Shown: positions 25,678 to 36,328, numbered from the stretch's first letter. The stretch is DNA of 64,000 nt from Legionella beliardensis (GCF_900452395.1 NZ_UGNV01000001.1:2071501-2135500), one strand, 5' to 3'. The notes: a model not told the origin generated them from the letters alone. Numbers and translations are program-made.

Positions 25678-26964
25678 ATGAGACAGTTTAATAAAAAAAC
25701 CTCTAGAAAGCTTGGGTATAACGAAGTAATAAGTAAATGTGTAGGTGATATAGCTGAAGGTCATTTAAATATTATAGGTTTTTCATGCTTGCAGGGTTTT
25801 TTTGATAAATCAATTTTTAATGAGGCACTACAGTTAGTTGTTAAAAAACAACCCCTATTACGCGCAAGACTAGTCGAGTGCGAGGGGGAAAAAGATGAAT
25901 TTGAAATATTGGAAGAGCTGCCTGTTTTACCTGTAGAGTATATCCCCTTAAATGAACCAATTAATATTAAAAATTTTGTTGAAAAAGAGCAACAAAGATT
26001 TATTCGCTCAGATCAGACTCCACTTTGGCGATGCGTAGTCCTTTATTCAGAAAAAAAAACTTTTATTTTTTCTATTGTTCATTATCTTATAACTGATGGC
26101 AAATCTTCTTTTTTTGTACTTCATGATGTGTTGTCATTTTATGAAAAATTATACAGAAAAGAAAAATTCGATGTTATTGAGTATAATTTATTACCTAATT
26201 TTGAAGAAATTATTAATGTTAAACAATTAGCAGAAATGCCTGACTTTTTTGCTAAAAATTTAATTGTGGCGACCCATACTACTCCTGCAAAAACTGAATG
26301 CCTTTTACCAAAATATATATTTGAAGAAATTTCAGAAGATATAGTGACAAAAATACAATTGCAATGTAGCAAAAATAATACAACAATTAATGCATTTATG
26401 ATTGCTGCTCTATTTTTATCATTAGATTATTCGGATTATAAACAAGAAGAAATAATTTTTGGAACCTCGATAGATATAAGAGATGGGTGCATTCCTAAAG
26501 TTCCGTATGATTATTTAGGATGTTATAGAGCATTTGCACAAACAACAATTAATATAAAGCAAAATGATATCTGGCAAATTGCAAAACAGTATAATAATGA
26601 TTTATGGGAATCAATCGATAAACTAAAAATTAATTTTGAAAAAGATTATAATAAACAAAGTATTTATGAAGAATGGATTATGAACAAAGAAATGGTTGAA
26701 AAAAAGGGCAAATCTCCTTTATATCTTCAGTTAACATTTTCAGGAAACTTATCCATAAATAATCCTAATAGTGTTCTGAAATTAATGTCTATGCATGGTG
26801 CAACTGTACAAAAATTAGGTGTTACATTAATTAATGTTCATATGGCTATTTTGAATGGAAAAATTTATTTTTCAATTTCTTTTAGTGAGCCTCTTATAAT
26901 GGAAGAACAAATACTACAAATTATTATTCGTTTTAAAGCGTTACTTGTGAAGATTGCTAGGTAA
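25678..26964 (+). CDS. Condensation-domain-like acyltransferase
   Basis: A 428-residue standalone protein of the condensation/PapA acyltransferase superfamily. N-terminal residues (EALQLVVKKQPLLRARL) match the family. The active-site motif HHxxxDG reads HYLITDG (about residues 140-146): the second, normally catalytic histidine is tyrosine. The second half has GTSIDIRDG in place of the usual latch region, and no clear DFGWG is seen. It may be an acyl transferase with changed chemistry, a binding protein or an inactive relative. The MATE exporter follows 144 bases or more downstream on the same strand, and the polyketide synthase lies just beyond, so it may release or transfer the polyketide product. 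Confidence 0.72.
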   Translation: MRQFNKKTSRKLGYNEVISKCVGDIAEGHLNIIGFSCLQGFFDKSIFNEALQLVVKKQPLLRARLVECEGEKDEFEILEELPVLPVEYIPLNEPINIKNFVEKEQQRFIRSDQTPLWRCVVLYSEKKTFIFSIVHYLITDGKSSFFVLHDVLSFYEKLYRKEKFDVIEYNLLPNFEEIINVKQLAEMPDFFAKNLIVATHTTPAKTECLLPKYIFEEISEDIVTKIQLQCSKNNTTINAFMIAALFLSLDYSDYKQEEIIFGTSIDIRDGCIPKVPYDYLGCYRAFAQTTINIKQNDIWQIAKQYNNDLWESIDKLKINFEKDYNKQSIYEEWIMNKEMVEKKGKSPLYLQLTFSGNLSINNPNSVLKLMSMHGATVQKLGVTLINVHMAILNGKIYFSISFSEPLIMEEQILQIIIRFKALLVKIAR

Positions 26965-27129
26965 GATTTATATAAATTTTAATTGTAGTTATTACCAGCA
27001 TTTAATCAAAGGAAATTTAAGATAGTAATATCTTTCCTTAGCTATGCACTTATTTTAATTATCTGTATATCTGATCTTTATAACTTGATTCTTTGAAAGT
27101 AAAAATTAATGTTCAAGGAAATTATTCAC

Positions 27130-28491
27130 ATGGCAACGTACAGTACGCCACATCCATTTAAAAAAATTTTAAGTACGTCTATGCCAATAATTTTGGCACA
27201 ACTTATAATGGCATTGACACAATTTTTAAGTGTATTATTAATATCTTACTTGAGTCCAGAAGTATTTGCTGCCAGTATGTTAATTTTTTCATCTCAAGTA
27301 ACAGCACTCACAATTTTTAATTCGTTATTTTTTTGTGTCAGTGCTCTTGTTGGCCGTATTGTGGGAGAAGAAACTAATCTTCACAGGGTTGGTGTTATTT
27401 TTCAAGCAAGTATAATTTTAAGTTTATTACTTAGCTCTCTTGTCATCATATTTTTTTTAAATTTAGAATTTATATTGCTTTTTTTAGACCAACCTAAATC
27501 ACTAATAACAATATGTTCTAACTACTTTTATATTTTTGTATGGGTGGTTCCTATAAACGCTGTTATAAATATTTTATTTCAAATCACCCTTGGAGTTTTT
27601 AAGCAAAAATTTGTATTTATATTAAGTATTATTAATTTAGTATTAACTATTATTTTTGGCTACCTATTTATATTTGGTAAATTTGGCTTTAATCCTATGG
27701 GGATAAATGGCCTTGCCTGGACCTTTTTAATTCAAAGCATAATAACTTTAGTTATATTTTTAGCCTATATATTGATAAATAAAAATATTAAAAATTATTA
27801 TCTATTTAAGATTAATTCACTCAAAAATATTACTGCATCAAGCTATATTATTTTAAAGTTAGGAATCCCCGTTAGCTTACAAATAAGTAATGAATTACTG
27901 TCTTTTTTTACACTAACAATTATGGTCGGTTGGCTAGGTCAACAAGCATTAATGGTTAATCAGGTGGTTATGCAATATTTATTTTTACTTATTATTCCTT
28001 TGTTTGGTTTAAGTCAATCTAATAGTATTTTAGTTGGATATGCTTGGGGTAAAAACCGTTTAAATGAATTAAGAGTTTATGGCAATAAAACAATTATATT
28101 AGGCATCATTTACACATTAATCATTATGACGGTATTTATAACAATGCCTAAACCATTTATTACTATTTTTCTTCATAATAACCAAGAAATCACACAATTA
28201 TATGAAATAATATCAATTGTATTATTAATAGTTATTGTGGGTCAATTATTTGATGGTGTTAGAAATATTGCAGCTGGTGGATTACGAGGATTAGAAGATA
28301 CAACCTATCCTATGCTTATTAGTGTTATTTGTATTTGGCCTATAGGGATAACACTTGCTTACTTATTTGGTTTTATCTTGCATTGGGGACTAATAGGCAT
28401 TACCGTTGCCAGTGATATATCACTTTTAGTTGCTGCAATTTTAATATTTATGCGCTGGCGAAAGCTTTCTACAAAATTAAAAAATTCTTAA
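27130..28491 (+). CDS. MATE-family multidrug/metabolite exporter
   Basis: A 453-residue inner-membrane protein with about 12 hydrophobic segments in two similar halves, the MATE (NorM/DinF) arrangement. SMPIILAQLIMALTQF opens the first half and GIPVSLQISNELLSFF the second; GLRGLEDTTYP near the C-terminus is a family landmark. MATE proteins expel cationic drugs, lipids or metabolites using proton or sodium gradients. The ATG at 27130 has AAGGA ten bases before it and is preferred to the ATG at 27109. Its place between a condensation-like gene and a polyketide synthase suggests export of their product. That is inference. Confidence 0.88.
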   Translation: MATYSTPHPFKKILSTSMPIILAQLIMALTQFLSVLLISYLSPEVFAASMLIFSSQVTALTIFNSLFFCVSALVGRIVGEETNLHRVGVIFQASIILSLLLSSLVIIFFLNLEFILLFLDQPKSLITICSNYFYIFVWVVPINAVINILFQITLGVFKQKFVFILSIINLVLTIIFGYLFIFGKFGFNPMGINGLAWTFLIQSIITLVIFLAYILINKNIKNYYLFKINSLKNITASSYIILKLGIPVSLQISNELLSFFTLTIMVGWLGQQALMVNQVVMQYLFLLIIPLFGLSQSNSILVGYAWGKNRLNELRVYGNKTIILGIIYTLIIMTVFITMPKPFITIFLHNNQEITQLYEIISIVLLIVIVGQLFDGVRNIAAGGLRGLEDTTYPMLISVICIWPIGITLAYLFGFILHWGLIGITVASDISLLVAAILIFMRWRKLSTKLKNS

Positions 28492-28553
28492 AAAGATTAT
28501 TGTGAAATGACTTAAAAAGTGAACTATTTCTAAATTAGCTTTTTGCTCTTGCA

Positions 28554-31500
28554 CTATGTTTGTAACGCAGCCAATTCAATTATATAAGCTGCTATCTCTT
28601 CTATAGTACGCTCTTCAAACAATAGCGCTTTGATTGATAGTGTGCTTAAAGGCATGGCGTTATTGATGGCATTCAATAACTCTACCCCTGTAATTGAATC
28701 CATACCTAACTCCAACAACCTGCTTTCACCTAACTTATAATCTTTTTTATTAATATTTAATATTTTACTGACTTCTTTAATTAAAAACTCTACTATAATT
28801 TTATTTTTTTCTTCTATATCAACTTGTTTTTGTATCTTTGACAAAAGACTATCTTCTATAAATAGGTCTGGTACAGGTTCAGAAACTAAGTAGTTTGAAT
28901 TTAATTCCGATCCAAAAAGTTGATGCATCAAGTCTAATTGCATAGTTGATAAAAATTTAACTGCTTTTTGCTCAAACACATGAGGTAGTAAAATAAGTTG
29001 GGGGCTACTGGTGTTTAACATTTTTCCAATTATTTGTAAGCCATTGCCTAGTGGTATATTTTTGACGCCAACCTTTAACCATGGTTGCTCATGATTAAGA
29101 GTCATGCCTATATTTTCCCATGGACCAAAATTTATACTTAAAGCAGGTAAGCTTAGACTATGACGGTAGTGTGATAACCCATCTAAAAATGCATTTGCAG
29201 CTGCATAATTAGCTTGGCCCCTACTACCTAATAAAGAGCTAATAGAAGAAAACAGTACAAAATAATCTAATGCAAAATTTAATTTTTGACTTAATTGATG
29301 TAGATTCCAACTTCCTGCAATTTTAGGATCAGCAACTTCTTTAAATTTTTGCCATGTATGATTTGTTATTAGGCAATCTTGTAGTACACCAGCCGTATGA
29401 AAAATTCCTTTTATTGACGGCATTTCTTGTATTAATTGGAGCATTTTCTGTTTTAAATTTTCTAAATTAGAGACATCAGCTTGATAATAATTAACTACAG
29501 CGCTACCTTTTAATTCTTGTAGCTGATTTTCTAATTGGTCATTTAATTTTCTTCTCCCTATTATTGCAATGTATTTTCCACCCTGACGTACTATCCATTT
29601 ACATAATTCAAAGCCTAACCCGCCTAAACCTCCTGTTATTAAATAGGTGTAATCAGACTTAAAAAGAGAAGAAGGTAGTTGCGTAGGAAGAGTATAAGGC
29701 GATACAACAGGCGTATAACGCTTATTATTATTGTAAGCTATCAATTGCCCTTGTGTTTTAGCCGTAACTTCTTTATAGAGTAACGCTACAACTTCATTTA
29801 TTTTAATTTCGGTATTTACTATATCAATATAATTATAGTTAAGTTGAGGAAATTCTAAATTAATAACTTTGCTAAGGCCGATTAAGGGACTTGCAATAGG
29901 CAGCTTTGATTTTTGTGATGGATATAGTGTAGCGTATGTCACCACCCAAAGTGATAATTCGTGGGTTGGCTGTTTAGATACAGTATTTACTAAATTAAGT
30001 AAACCATCACAAGTTGTTTTAACATAGTTATTTATATCTTCTGAAGAAGTATATTCAGCGTCATTATTTTTTAAGTCTAAACCCCACAGATAAAATATAC
30101 CTGATATAATAGAATTTTCAGCTAATAACTTATCAAAATCCTCAAGATTATTAGGATCAATAGTAAATAACTTCCTGTTAATATTGTGGAAAGAAGTACC
30201 AGGTTTCACATAAATAATTTTTTCAAATTTTTGTTGAAAATCAATAGAAAATTGCTCAATTTTATAATCAGTAGGAATAAAAACTAGCCATACTCCTGTT
30301 TGTTTGTCGGTTGAACAACAGGTGACTATTTCTTGCTCTCGCCATTGCAATGAATACACAGCGTTCTGTAATTTATTTTGGGATGAATTAGATACCGTTG
30401 TGAGTATTTCGGGCCAATATAATTTTCTTTGAAAAGGATAAGTAGGCAAATTTATTTTTTTCATCGTATTCATAAGATGCTTATTAAGCTTTTTCCAATC
30501 CAAAGAAACACCTGATAAATAGAATTTTTCTAAGCTATTTAAAATAGATTGCCAATCACCTTCATTTTTCTTTAATGAACTAAGCCAAGTTACTTTACCT
30601 GACTCAGGGTGACACGCGATGCCAAAATTAGTTAAAATAGGTTGTGGACCAGTTTCTATAAAAAAGTTAAAGTTATTATCTATTAAAGTTTTTATCCCTT
30701 TAGCAAATTCTACTGGCTTCAGAATGTGTTCTCGCCAATAGTTAGCATTAGGTTTTATTACTACATTAAGCCCCGTCAAATTTGAAATAAATGCTATTTT
30801 AGGTGAATGATAGGTGATGTTTTCGGCACACTTTTGAAATTCATCTAAAATAGGTAACATTAGCCTTGAATGAAAAGCATGAGAAACATTTAACAAGATT
30901 GTTTGTATAGCTTTTTCATTACAAATTTTTTCTACTTTTTTTATAGCTTTTTTTTCTCCAGAAACAACAATTTGCTGTAAGCTATTAACAGCTGCAATAT
31001 CTAATATTAGATCAGGATTAGCTTGTCTTATTGCATCGATCACCTTTAGAGAATTTTCATACGGACCATTTAAAGCGAGCATAAAGCCTTTAGGTAAAGA
31101 CTGCATTAGTTTACCGCGTAACGCAATAAGTTTAAGTGCATCTCGCAAGCTCATAATTTCAGCAATTACTGCTGCAGCATATTCACCAACGCTATGGCCA
31201 ATTACCGCTGATGGCATAATACCTAAACTCATCCAAAATTTTGCTAGTGCATAATCAATAGTAAATATAGCAGGCTGCGTATATTGAGTTTGATTTAATA
31301 ATTCTTTATTTTTCTCTTCAAATAAAATTTCTAATAAGGATATAGGTAAATATTCATTAAGAATTGCACTACATTCATCAATAGCCTGTTTAAAGGCAGG
31401 TTGAGCAAAATAAAGATCCTTACCCATGTGAGTATATTGTGCACCTTGTCCTGTAAATAGAAAGGCAATTTTATTCTTATTATTTACAGGGATAAGATTG

Positions 31501-34500
31501 GTTAAGTAATCTCCGGACATCAATTTATTTTCTAAATCTATTATGTCAGTGGCAGTTAGCGCTAGGCGATATTGAAAGTGAGTGCGATAGTTAAGGAGAT
31601 TTTGACATAATTCAGCTAGGTTAATATCAGAATTATCTTTTAAATAGCCTATGTAATTGACTATTTGAGCTTGTAAAGCTTCTCTAGATTGTCCAGATAA
31701 AATAAACAAATAAGGAGATGGAGCTAATGCAGCTTTTTGCTCATCAGTATGATTGCTTATACTTTCTGTATTTTCTTCCAAAATAGCATGTGCATTAGTT
31801 CCAGTAAATCCAAAGGAACAAACACCTGCGTAACGTTTGTTATTTTGTTCTACAGTCCATTCTGTTAAATACTGAGGTATTTCTGCTGGTATTGCTTGTA
31901 AGTTTATTAATGGATTAATAGAATTTAAATGTAGATTCTTAGGTATCTTTTTATTCTTTAGCATAAGAGCAACTTTTATAAAACTTGCAATGCTAGCAGC
32001 AGCCTCTAAGTGACCTATATTACTTTTTACCGAACCAATCCTTAGAGGTTCTTTACGTCCCTTAGAGCCAAATATTTCAGTAAGTGCATTAAATTCTATC
32101 GGGTCTCCTAATTTTGTTCCTGTACCATGTGCTTCAATATAAGTAATGTCATTAGGGGTCAGCTTGGCTGTAGACAAGGCCTTTTCAATTACCTCTTTTT
32201 GTGCTTTAGGATTAGGCGCTGTAATACCATTGCTAAAACCATCATGATTAATTTCAACTGACTTTACGATAGCAATAATATTATCGCCTGCCTCTTTTGC
32301 ATCACTAAGACGCTTTAATATTACAATACCGCATCCTTCACTGCGGACATACCCATCTGCTTTCTCATCAAATACTTTGCATTTACCATCAGGCGCTAAC
32401 ATATTAGCATTTGAGAGGCCAATACTGATGAAAGGATCTAGGATGCAATTAACGCCACCGGCAATGGCTAAATCACATTTTTTACTTTGTAAATTTTGGC
32501 AGGCATTATAGATAGCTACTAATGATGATGAACAAGCAGTATCAATTGACATTACTGGACCATGTAAATTATAAAAATAGGCAAGACGGCCTGAAGCAGC
32601 ACTATGCGAGTTACCAATATTAAAATAAGTATTAGTACGATAATGTTCAGCGTTATTATGAAGTAAATAACCAAAGTCATTAGTACCAAGGCCAACTAAA
32701 ACCGCACAATTACTATTGGATATGCTTAAGGGCTCAATATTTGCTCTTTCTAGAGCATCCCACGTGACCTCAAGTAAAATCCGATGTTGTGGATCCATTA
32801 CTTCCGCTTCGCGCGGGCTAATATTAAATAGCATGGCATCAAATTCTTTTATATGTTTAATGAATCCGCCACGGCTGCTAGCTATTTTGCCAGTCGTATT
32901 AGGGCCGTCAGAATAATCATCTACAGCCCATCGTTCAGCAGGAACTTCAGTAATACCATCAGAGCCATTGCAAAGTAAATTCCAATACTCTTCTGGTGAA
33001 TTAACATCGCCAGGAAAGCGACAGCCTATACCTACTATAGCTATTGGTTCTAAAGGTAAATTTTCAATCTGTAAAGGTTGAGGAATTAAAGATTTTTTTT
33101 GTGAGTCTATTAAATAATTAGCAAGTAAATTTACAGTAGAATATTGCCATAATAATGCTGGACTAAGCTCGTAATTTAAGCTTGTTTGTAACGCAGTGCA
33201 AAATTCCATGGCTATGACTGAATTCAATCCATAATACGCAAAGTTTTTATTAGGATCAATTTGCTCAATATTAAGATTTAAGTAGCTAGCCAACCATGAT
33301 TTAATCCAATTTAATATATTTTGATTCAAATCATATTGCGCGAAACCAGAGGGTTGTAAGGTATCATTATTTGAGATCTTATTATTAGATGAAACGGATT
33401 TCCATTCGCTAATAATGGGTAATAAACCTGCAGCCAACTGCTGTCTGCAATCACTTCGTTGAACTTTACCACTTGAAGTTTTTGGTAAGCTACCTCTTTT
33501 AATTAAAACTATCCTATCAGGTAGGATGTCATGCTCCGCTATACAAATGTTTATAATTTCATCAAAAAGCTCTGAAAATTTTTTTATATTTTTTGATACT
33601 TCTTGGACAATGATCAATCTATCATATCCTGCATCATTTTGGGCAAAAGCGATATTACTATTAATACTCAATGCAGGATAATTATTGACAATACTTAACT
33701 CAATATCTTGAGGATAATAATTACGACCATGAATAATAATTATGTCTTTAATTCTTCCTGTTACATATAGATTGCTTTTATTATCTATAAAACCTAAATC
33801 GCCTGTCCTAAGGTAGGATTTATTTTCTAAATTAGGCTTAGGTGAACAAAAAATCTGCTTATTTAGTTTTGAATTCTGCCAATAGCCTTGGGTAACACTT
33901 GGACCAGCACAAATAATCTCCCCAATCTGATAAGGCTTAAGGCTAACAAGTGTTTTAGGATTAATAATTTTAATATCAAAGCCATCATTAAACTGACCAG
34001 AGGAAATTAAGCAAATTGAACTAGCCTCATTTTTAGTAAGCTCAATTTTATTATTTCTTAATGCTTTTTTATCTACCTGGCAAGACACAAGCGGCTCATT
34101 TTCAATTTTTCCAGTAACCATTAATGTAGCTTCTGCTAAACCATAAGCTGGGAATAAGGCCTTTCTATCAAATCCACATATTGCAAATGATTGCGCAAAT
34201 CGTTCCATAGTAGCTACATTAATAGGTTCAGCACCATTTAAAGCAATGCGCCAATGTTTTAAATCAAGATCTTTTTTTTGTTCCTCTTTTACTGTTCTAG
34301 TCCATAATTCATAAGCAAAATTAGGTGAAGGAGAGATAGTAATTTTAAAATCAGAAATGGCTTTTAGCCATTGATAAGGTTTTTTTATAAAAAAAGTTGG
34401 CATCATTAATATGCTAGTCATATTCACTATAAAAGGATAAATGATACAACCTATGAGTCCCATATCATGGTATGGAGGGACCCATGAGCCCAATACATCT

Positions 34501-35069
34501 TTACAAGTACTTTTGAAACTTTTCTGTATCGAATTGGAGTTTGCAATTAAATTTTGATGAGTAATAATTACTCCTTTAGGGTTTCCAGTAGAGGCTGAAG
34601 TGTATTGTAAAAAAGCAATATCTTTAGGTGTAACTTTTTTGGGTATAAAATCAATAGGATCAGTTACTATCATATCCTCAATAATATTAACATTTGGCAC
34701 TATCGATGAAATATTATCAGCTAATCGCTTAAGCGTAATAATATTGTTAGAACCAGCATTATTAAGAATATATTTCAGTCTATCCATTTTCTTATTATTA
34801 GTAGGGGGATAAGCAGGCACAGCGATAACACCTGCTAGTAAACAACCAAAAATTGCATAAATGTATTCTTCACCAGGTGGAATTAATAACAAACTACTTT
34901 GGCTACCATTTTTCTGACGACTTAATGAAGCTGCAATACTTAAGGATTTTTTGTATAAATTTGAATAGGTTATATCAATAATTTTACGGTCATTTGCAAT
35001 AATTTTAAAAATTGTTTTTAAGCCATCTTTTTTTTCTCTTTCTTGTAAAATTTCCGCAATATTTCTCAT
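28554..35069 (-). CDS. Single-module type I PKS: FAAL-ACP-KS-AT-KR-ACP
   Basis: About 2171 residues. Domains with approximate positions: fatty acyl-AMP ligase 1-560 (YTSASTGNPKGVIITH near 165; AVPAYPP); ACP with phosphopantetheine serine in GLNS near 620; ketosynthase 675-1100 (DTACSSSL near 850, EAHGTGTKLGDP, NIGHLEAAA); acyltransferase 1205-1480 (GHSVGEYAAA near 1300, HAFH near 1405, which indicates malonyl-CoA); ketoreductase 1810-2000 (TGGLGGLG, then FSSISSLLG and ANYAAANAF); final ACP with GMDS near 2130. There is no dehydratase, enoylreductase or thioesterase. Expected action: activate a free fatty acid, extend it once, reduce to 3-hydroxyacyl-ACP. Release must use another protein, perhaps the condensation-like one. 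Start: ATG 35069 with AGGTG before it, rather than GTG 35090. The gene is AT-rich. Confidence 0.93.
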   Translation of the reverse strand: MRNIAEILQEREKKDGLKTIFKIIANDRKIIDITYSNLYKKSLSIAASLSRQKNGSQSSLLLIPPGEEYIYAIFGCLLAGVIAVPAYPPTNNKKMDRLKYILNNAGSNNIITLKRLADNISSIVPNVNIIEDMIVTDPIDFIPKKVTPKDIAFLQYTSASTGNPKGVIITHQNLIANSNSIQKSFKSTCKDVLGSWVPPYHDMGLIGCIIYPFIVNMTSILMMPTFFIKKPYQWLKAISDFKITISPSPNFAYELWTRTVKEEQKKDLDLKHWRIALNGAEPINVATMERFAQSFAICGFDRKALFPAYGLAEATLMVTGKIENEPLVSCQVDKKALRNNKIELTKNEASSICLISSGQFNDGFDIKIINPKTLVSLKPYQIGEIICAGPSVTQGYWQNSKLNKQIFCSPKPNLENKSYLRTGDLGFIDNKSNLYVTGRIKDIIIIHGRNYYPQDIELSIVNNYPALSINSNIAFAQNDAGYDRLIIVQEVSKNIKKFSELFDEIINICIAEHDILPDRIVLIKRGSLPKTSSGKVQRSDCRQQLAAGLLPIISEWKSVSSNNKISNNDTLQPSGFAQYDLNQNILNWIKSWLASYLNLNIEQIDPNKNFAYYGLNSVIAMEFCTALQTSLNYELSPALLWQYSTVNLLANYLIDSQKKSLIPQPLQIENLPLEPIAIVGIGCRFPGDVNSPEEYWNLLCNGSDGITEVPAERWAVDDYSDGPNTTGKIASSRGGFIKHIKEFDAMLFNISPREAEVMDPQHRILLEVTWDALERANIEPLSISNSNCAVLVGLGTNDFGYLLHNNAEHYRTNTYFNIGNSHSAASGRLAYFYNLHGPVMSIDTACSSSLVAIYNACQNLQSKKCDLAIAGGVNCILDPFISIGLSNANMLAPDGKCKVFDEKADGYVRSEGCGIVILKRLSDAKEAGDNIIAIVKSVEINHDGFSNGITAPNPKAQKEVIEKALSTAKLTPNDITYIEAHGTGTKLGDPIEFNALTEIFGSKGRKEPLRIGSVKSNIGHLEAAASIASFIKVALMLKNKKIPKNLHLNSINPLINLQAIPAEIPQYLTEWTVEQNNKRYAGVCSFGFTGTNAHAILEENTESISNHTDEQKAALAPSPYLFILSGQSREALQAQIVNYIGYLKDNSDINLAELCQNLLNYRTHFQYRLALTATDIIDLENKLMSGDYLTNLIPVNNKNKIAFLFTGQGAQYTHMGKDLYFAQPAFKQAIDECSAILNEYLPISLLEILFEEKNKELLNQTQYTQPAIFTIDYALAKFWMSLGIMPSAVIGHSVGEYAAAVIAEIMSLRDALKLIALRGKLMQSLPKGFMLALNGPYENSLKVIDAIRQANPDLILDIAAVNSLQQIVVSGEKKAIKKVEKICNEKAIQTILLNVSHAFHSRLMLPILDEFQKCAENITYHSPKIAFISNLTGLNVVIKPNANYWREHILKPVEFAKGIKTLIDNNFNFFIETGPQPILTNFGIACHPESGKVTWLSSLKKNEGDWQSILNSLEKFYLSGVSLDWKKLNKHLMNTMKKINLPTYPFQRKLYWPEILTTVSNSSQNKLQNAVYSLQWREQEIVTCCSTDKQTGVWLVFIPTDYKIEQFSIDFQQKFEKIIYVKPGTSFHNINRKLFTIDPNNLEDFDKLLAENSIISGIFYLWGLDLKNNDAEYTSSEDINNYVKTTCDGLLNLVNTVSKQPTHELSLWVVTYATLYPSQKSKLPIASPLIGLSKVINLEFPQLNYNYIDIVNTEIKINEVVALLYKEVTAKTQGQLIAYNNNKRYTPVVSPYTLPTQLPSSLFKSDYTYLITGGLGGLGFELCKWIVRQGGKYIAIIGRRKLNDQLENQLQELKGSAVVNYYQADVSNLENLKQKMLQLIQEMPSIKGIFHTAGVLQDCLITNHTWQKFKEVADPKIAGSWNLHQLSQKLNFALDYFVLFSSISSLLGSRGQANYAAANAFLDGLSHYRHSLSLPALSINFGPWENIGMTLNHEQPWLKVGVKNIPLGNGLQIIGKMLNTSSPQLILLPHVFEQKAVKFLSTMQLDLMHQLFGSELNSNYLVSEPVPDLFIEDSLLSKIQKQVDIEEKNKIIVEFLIKEVSKILNINKKDYKLGESRLLELGMDSITGVELLNAINNAMPLSTLSIKALLFEERTIEEIAAYIIELAALQT

Positions 35070-35584
35070 ATAATAAACACCTATGTTCACCTGACTAATT
35101 ACAGTTCTTAATCAGTATAGTATATAGCTGTTCAAAATTAGGGCATTTTTTGACTTTTAGTTAACTTAGAGCAAACATATTATTTACTCAAGTTATAGCG
35201 CAGGAATATAAAATTGATAAGCGATTTATTTTAATACAAAATTATTAAATAAAATTAATTGTTTAATAGAAAATTTTATTTTTTAATTAAACCCCTTATA
35301 GTCAAAAAATGAAAAGCTTGGTCTCTAAAAATTATCTTTTTAATTAAATTTATTCAAATAGTTGCGTCTATATAAGCAATTAATATTGCCTCTTTGTTCT
35401 GTAATATTTAGCTACCGTAGTGCCTAGGTCAACTATAATTAAAAAATCTTGATAAAATTATAGAAACTATAACTTTAATTTTTGATTATAGTTTTAACTT
35501 ATTATTAAAATTATCATTAGCTATTTTAAAAATAAATTCTTTAGTAAATAAGTATTTTTTCGGTAATCTAAAAGGAAAATCGAA
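35070..35584. other. AT-rich intergenic region
   Basis: About 500 bases separate the divergent polyketide synthase and DUF218 genes. AAACTATAA (35464-35472) and TTATAGTTT (35486-35494) form an inverted repeat spaced by 13 bases, and ACTATAATT occurs again just upstream. It is a possible regulatory site. No gene was recognised. Confidence 0.4.
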
Positions 35585-36328
35585 ATGATCACCCTATTGA
35601 TTGTTTATTTACTTTTAATTGCTCTTATTTCTTTGATTTTTGCTTATATAAAAATTGCTTTGTTTTTAATTTTTATATCCGTAGCTTTTCTACTGCTAGG
35701 TGGCTGCGGAATCATAACTTCTATTCTTTTAAAATATTTACAAGCCGCTTATACTGTCCCCATTACTTCTATAAATAAAAAACGCGTTGCTATTATTTTA
35801 TTTGGTTGTAGTACCATTAGGTGGCCCAATTTTCTTGTTAAAGCAACTTTTTTTAGTTATTCAAGGATATTTGAAGCTGTAAGACTCTATTATTTATGTC
35901 AAAAGAATAATTGTAAATGCACTATTATTATTTCTGGAGCAGATGTTCATACTCCAGGAAAAACTGAAGCAGAAACTTATTATGAAGAGCTTTTAAGCGC
36001 AGGTATTGATGCAAAAAATATTAAACTTGAAAAAATGAGCGTAAATACTTATCAAAATGCACAATTTGTTTGTAAAATCATGGATGAGTTAGAGCCCTAT
36101 GAACAAATATTTTTGGTAACTTCTGCTATATTTTTAAAGCGTATGATGATGTATCTTTTGCATTTTGGTCTGCGCCCTATTCCTACACCTTCTCCAGCTG
36201 ATTATATGGGAGCATGGGTTTCATTAAAGCCTTCAGGTTATAATTTATTTATTTTAGAGCATGTTATTCACGAATATGTCGCCCTACTAAGATTTTATTT
36301 TTATCAAAAATTAAAAGCAAAATTATAA
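35585..36328 (+). CDS. DUF218 (YdcF/ElyC/SanA-like) membrane protein
   Basis: A 247-residue protein with two N-terminal membrane segments (about residues 2-22 and 27-55) and a DUF218 domain. Landmarks are ILFGCSTIRW, IFEAVRLYYLC, IIISGADVHTPGKTEAE, MSVNTYQNAQ and LVTSAIFLKRMM. Relatives such as ElyC, SanA and YdcF are linked to envelope integrity and lipid-carrier recycling in E. coli, but no firm reaction is known. It is convergent with lpxA: the two stop codons are adjacent. Placement between the synthase and the lipid A genes fits an envelope role. Confidence 0.82.
   Translation: MITLLIVYLLLIALISLIFAYIKIALFLIFISVAFLLLGGCGIITSILLKYLQAAYTVPITSINKKRVAIILFGCSTIRWPNFLVKATFFSYSRIFEAVRLYYLCQKNNCKCTIIISGADVHTPGKTEAETYYEELLSAGIDAKNIKLEKMSVNTYQNAQFVCKIMDELEPYEQIFLVTSAIFLKRMMMYLLHFGLRPIPTPSPADYMGAWVSLKPSGYNLFILEHVIHEYVALLRFYFYQKLKAKL

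Noticed and set aside
30000-30450. Dehydratase domain between AT and KR of the PKS
   Set aside because: The region has no HxxxGxxxxP-type motif; it reads as the KR structural half and linker.
33360-35069. NRPS adenylation domain instead of FAAL
   Set aside because: The AVPAYPP region, overall FAAL layout and the following ACP-KS order fit a fatty acyl-AMP ligase; there is no condensation domain in the chain.
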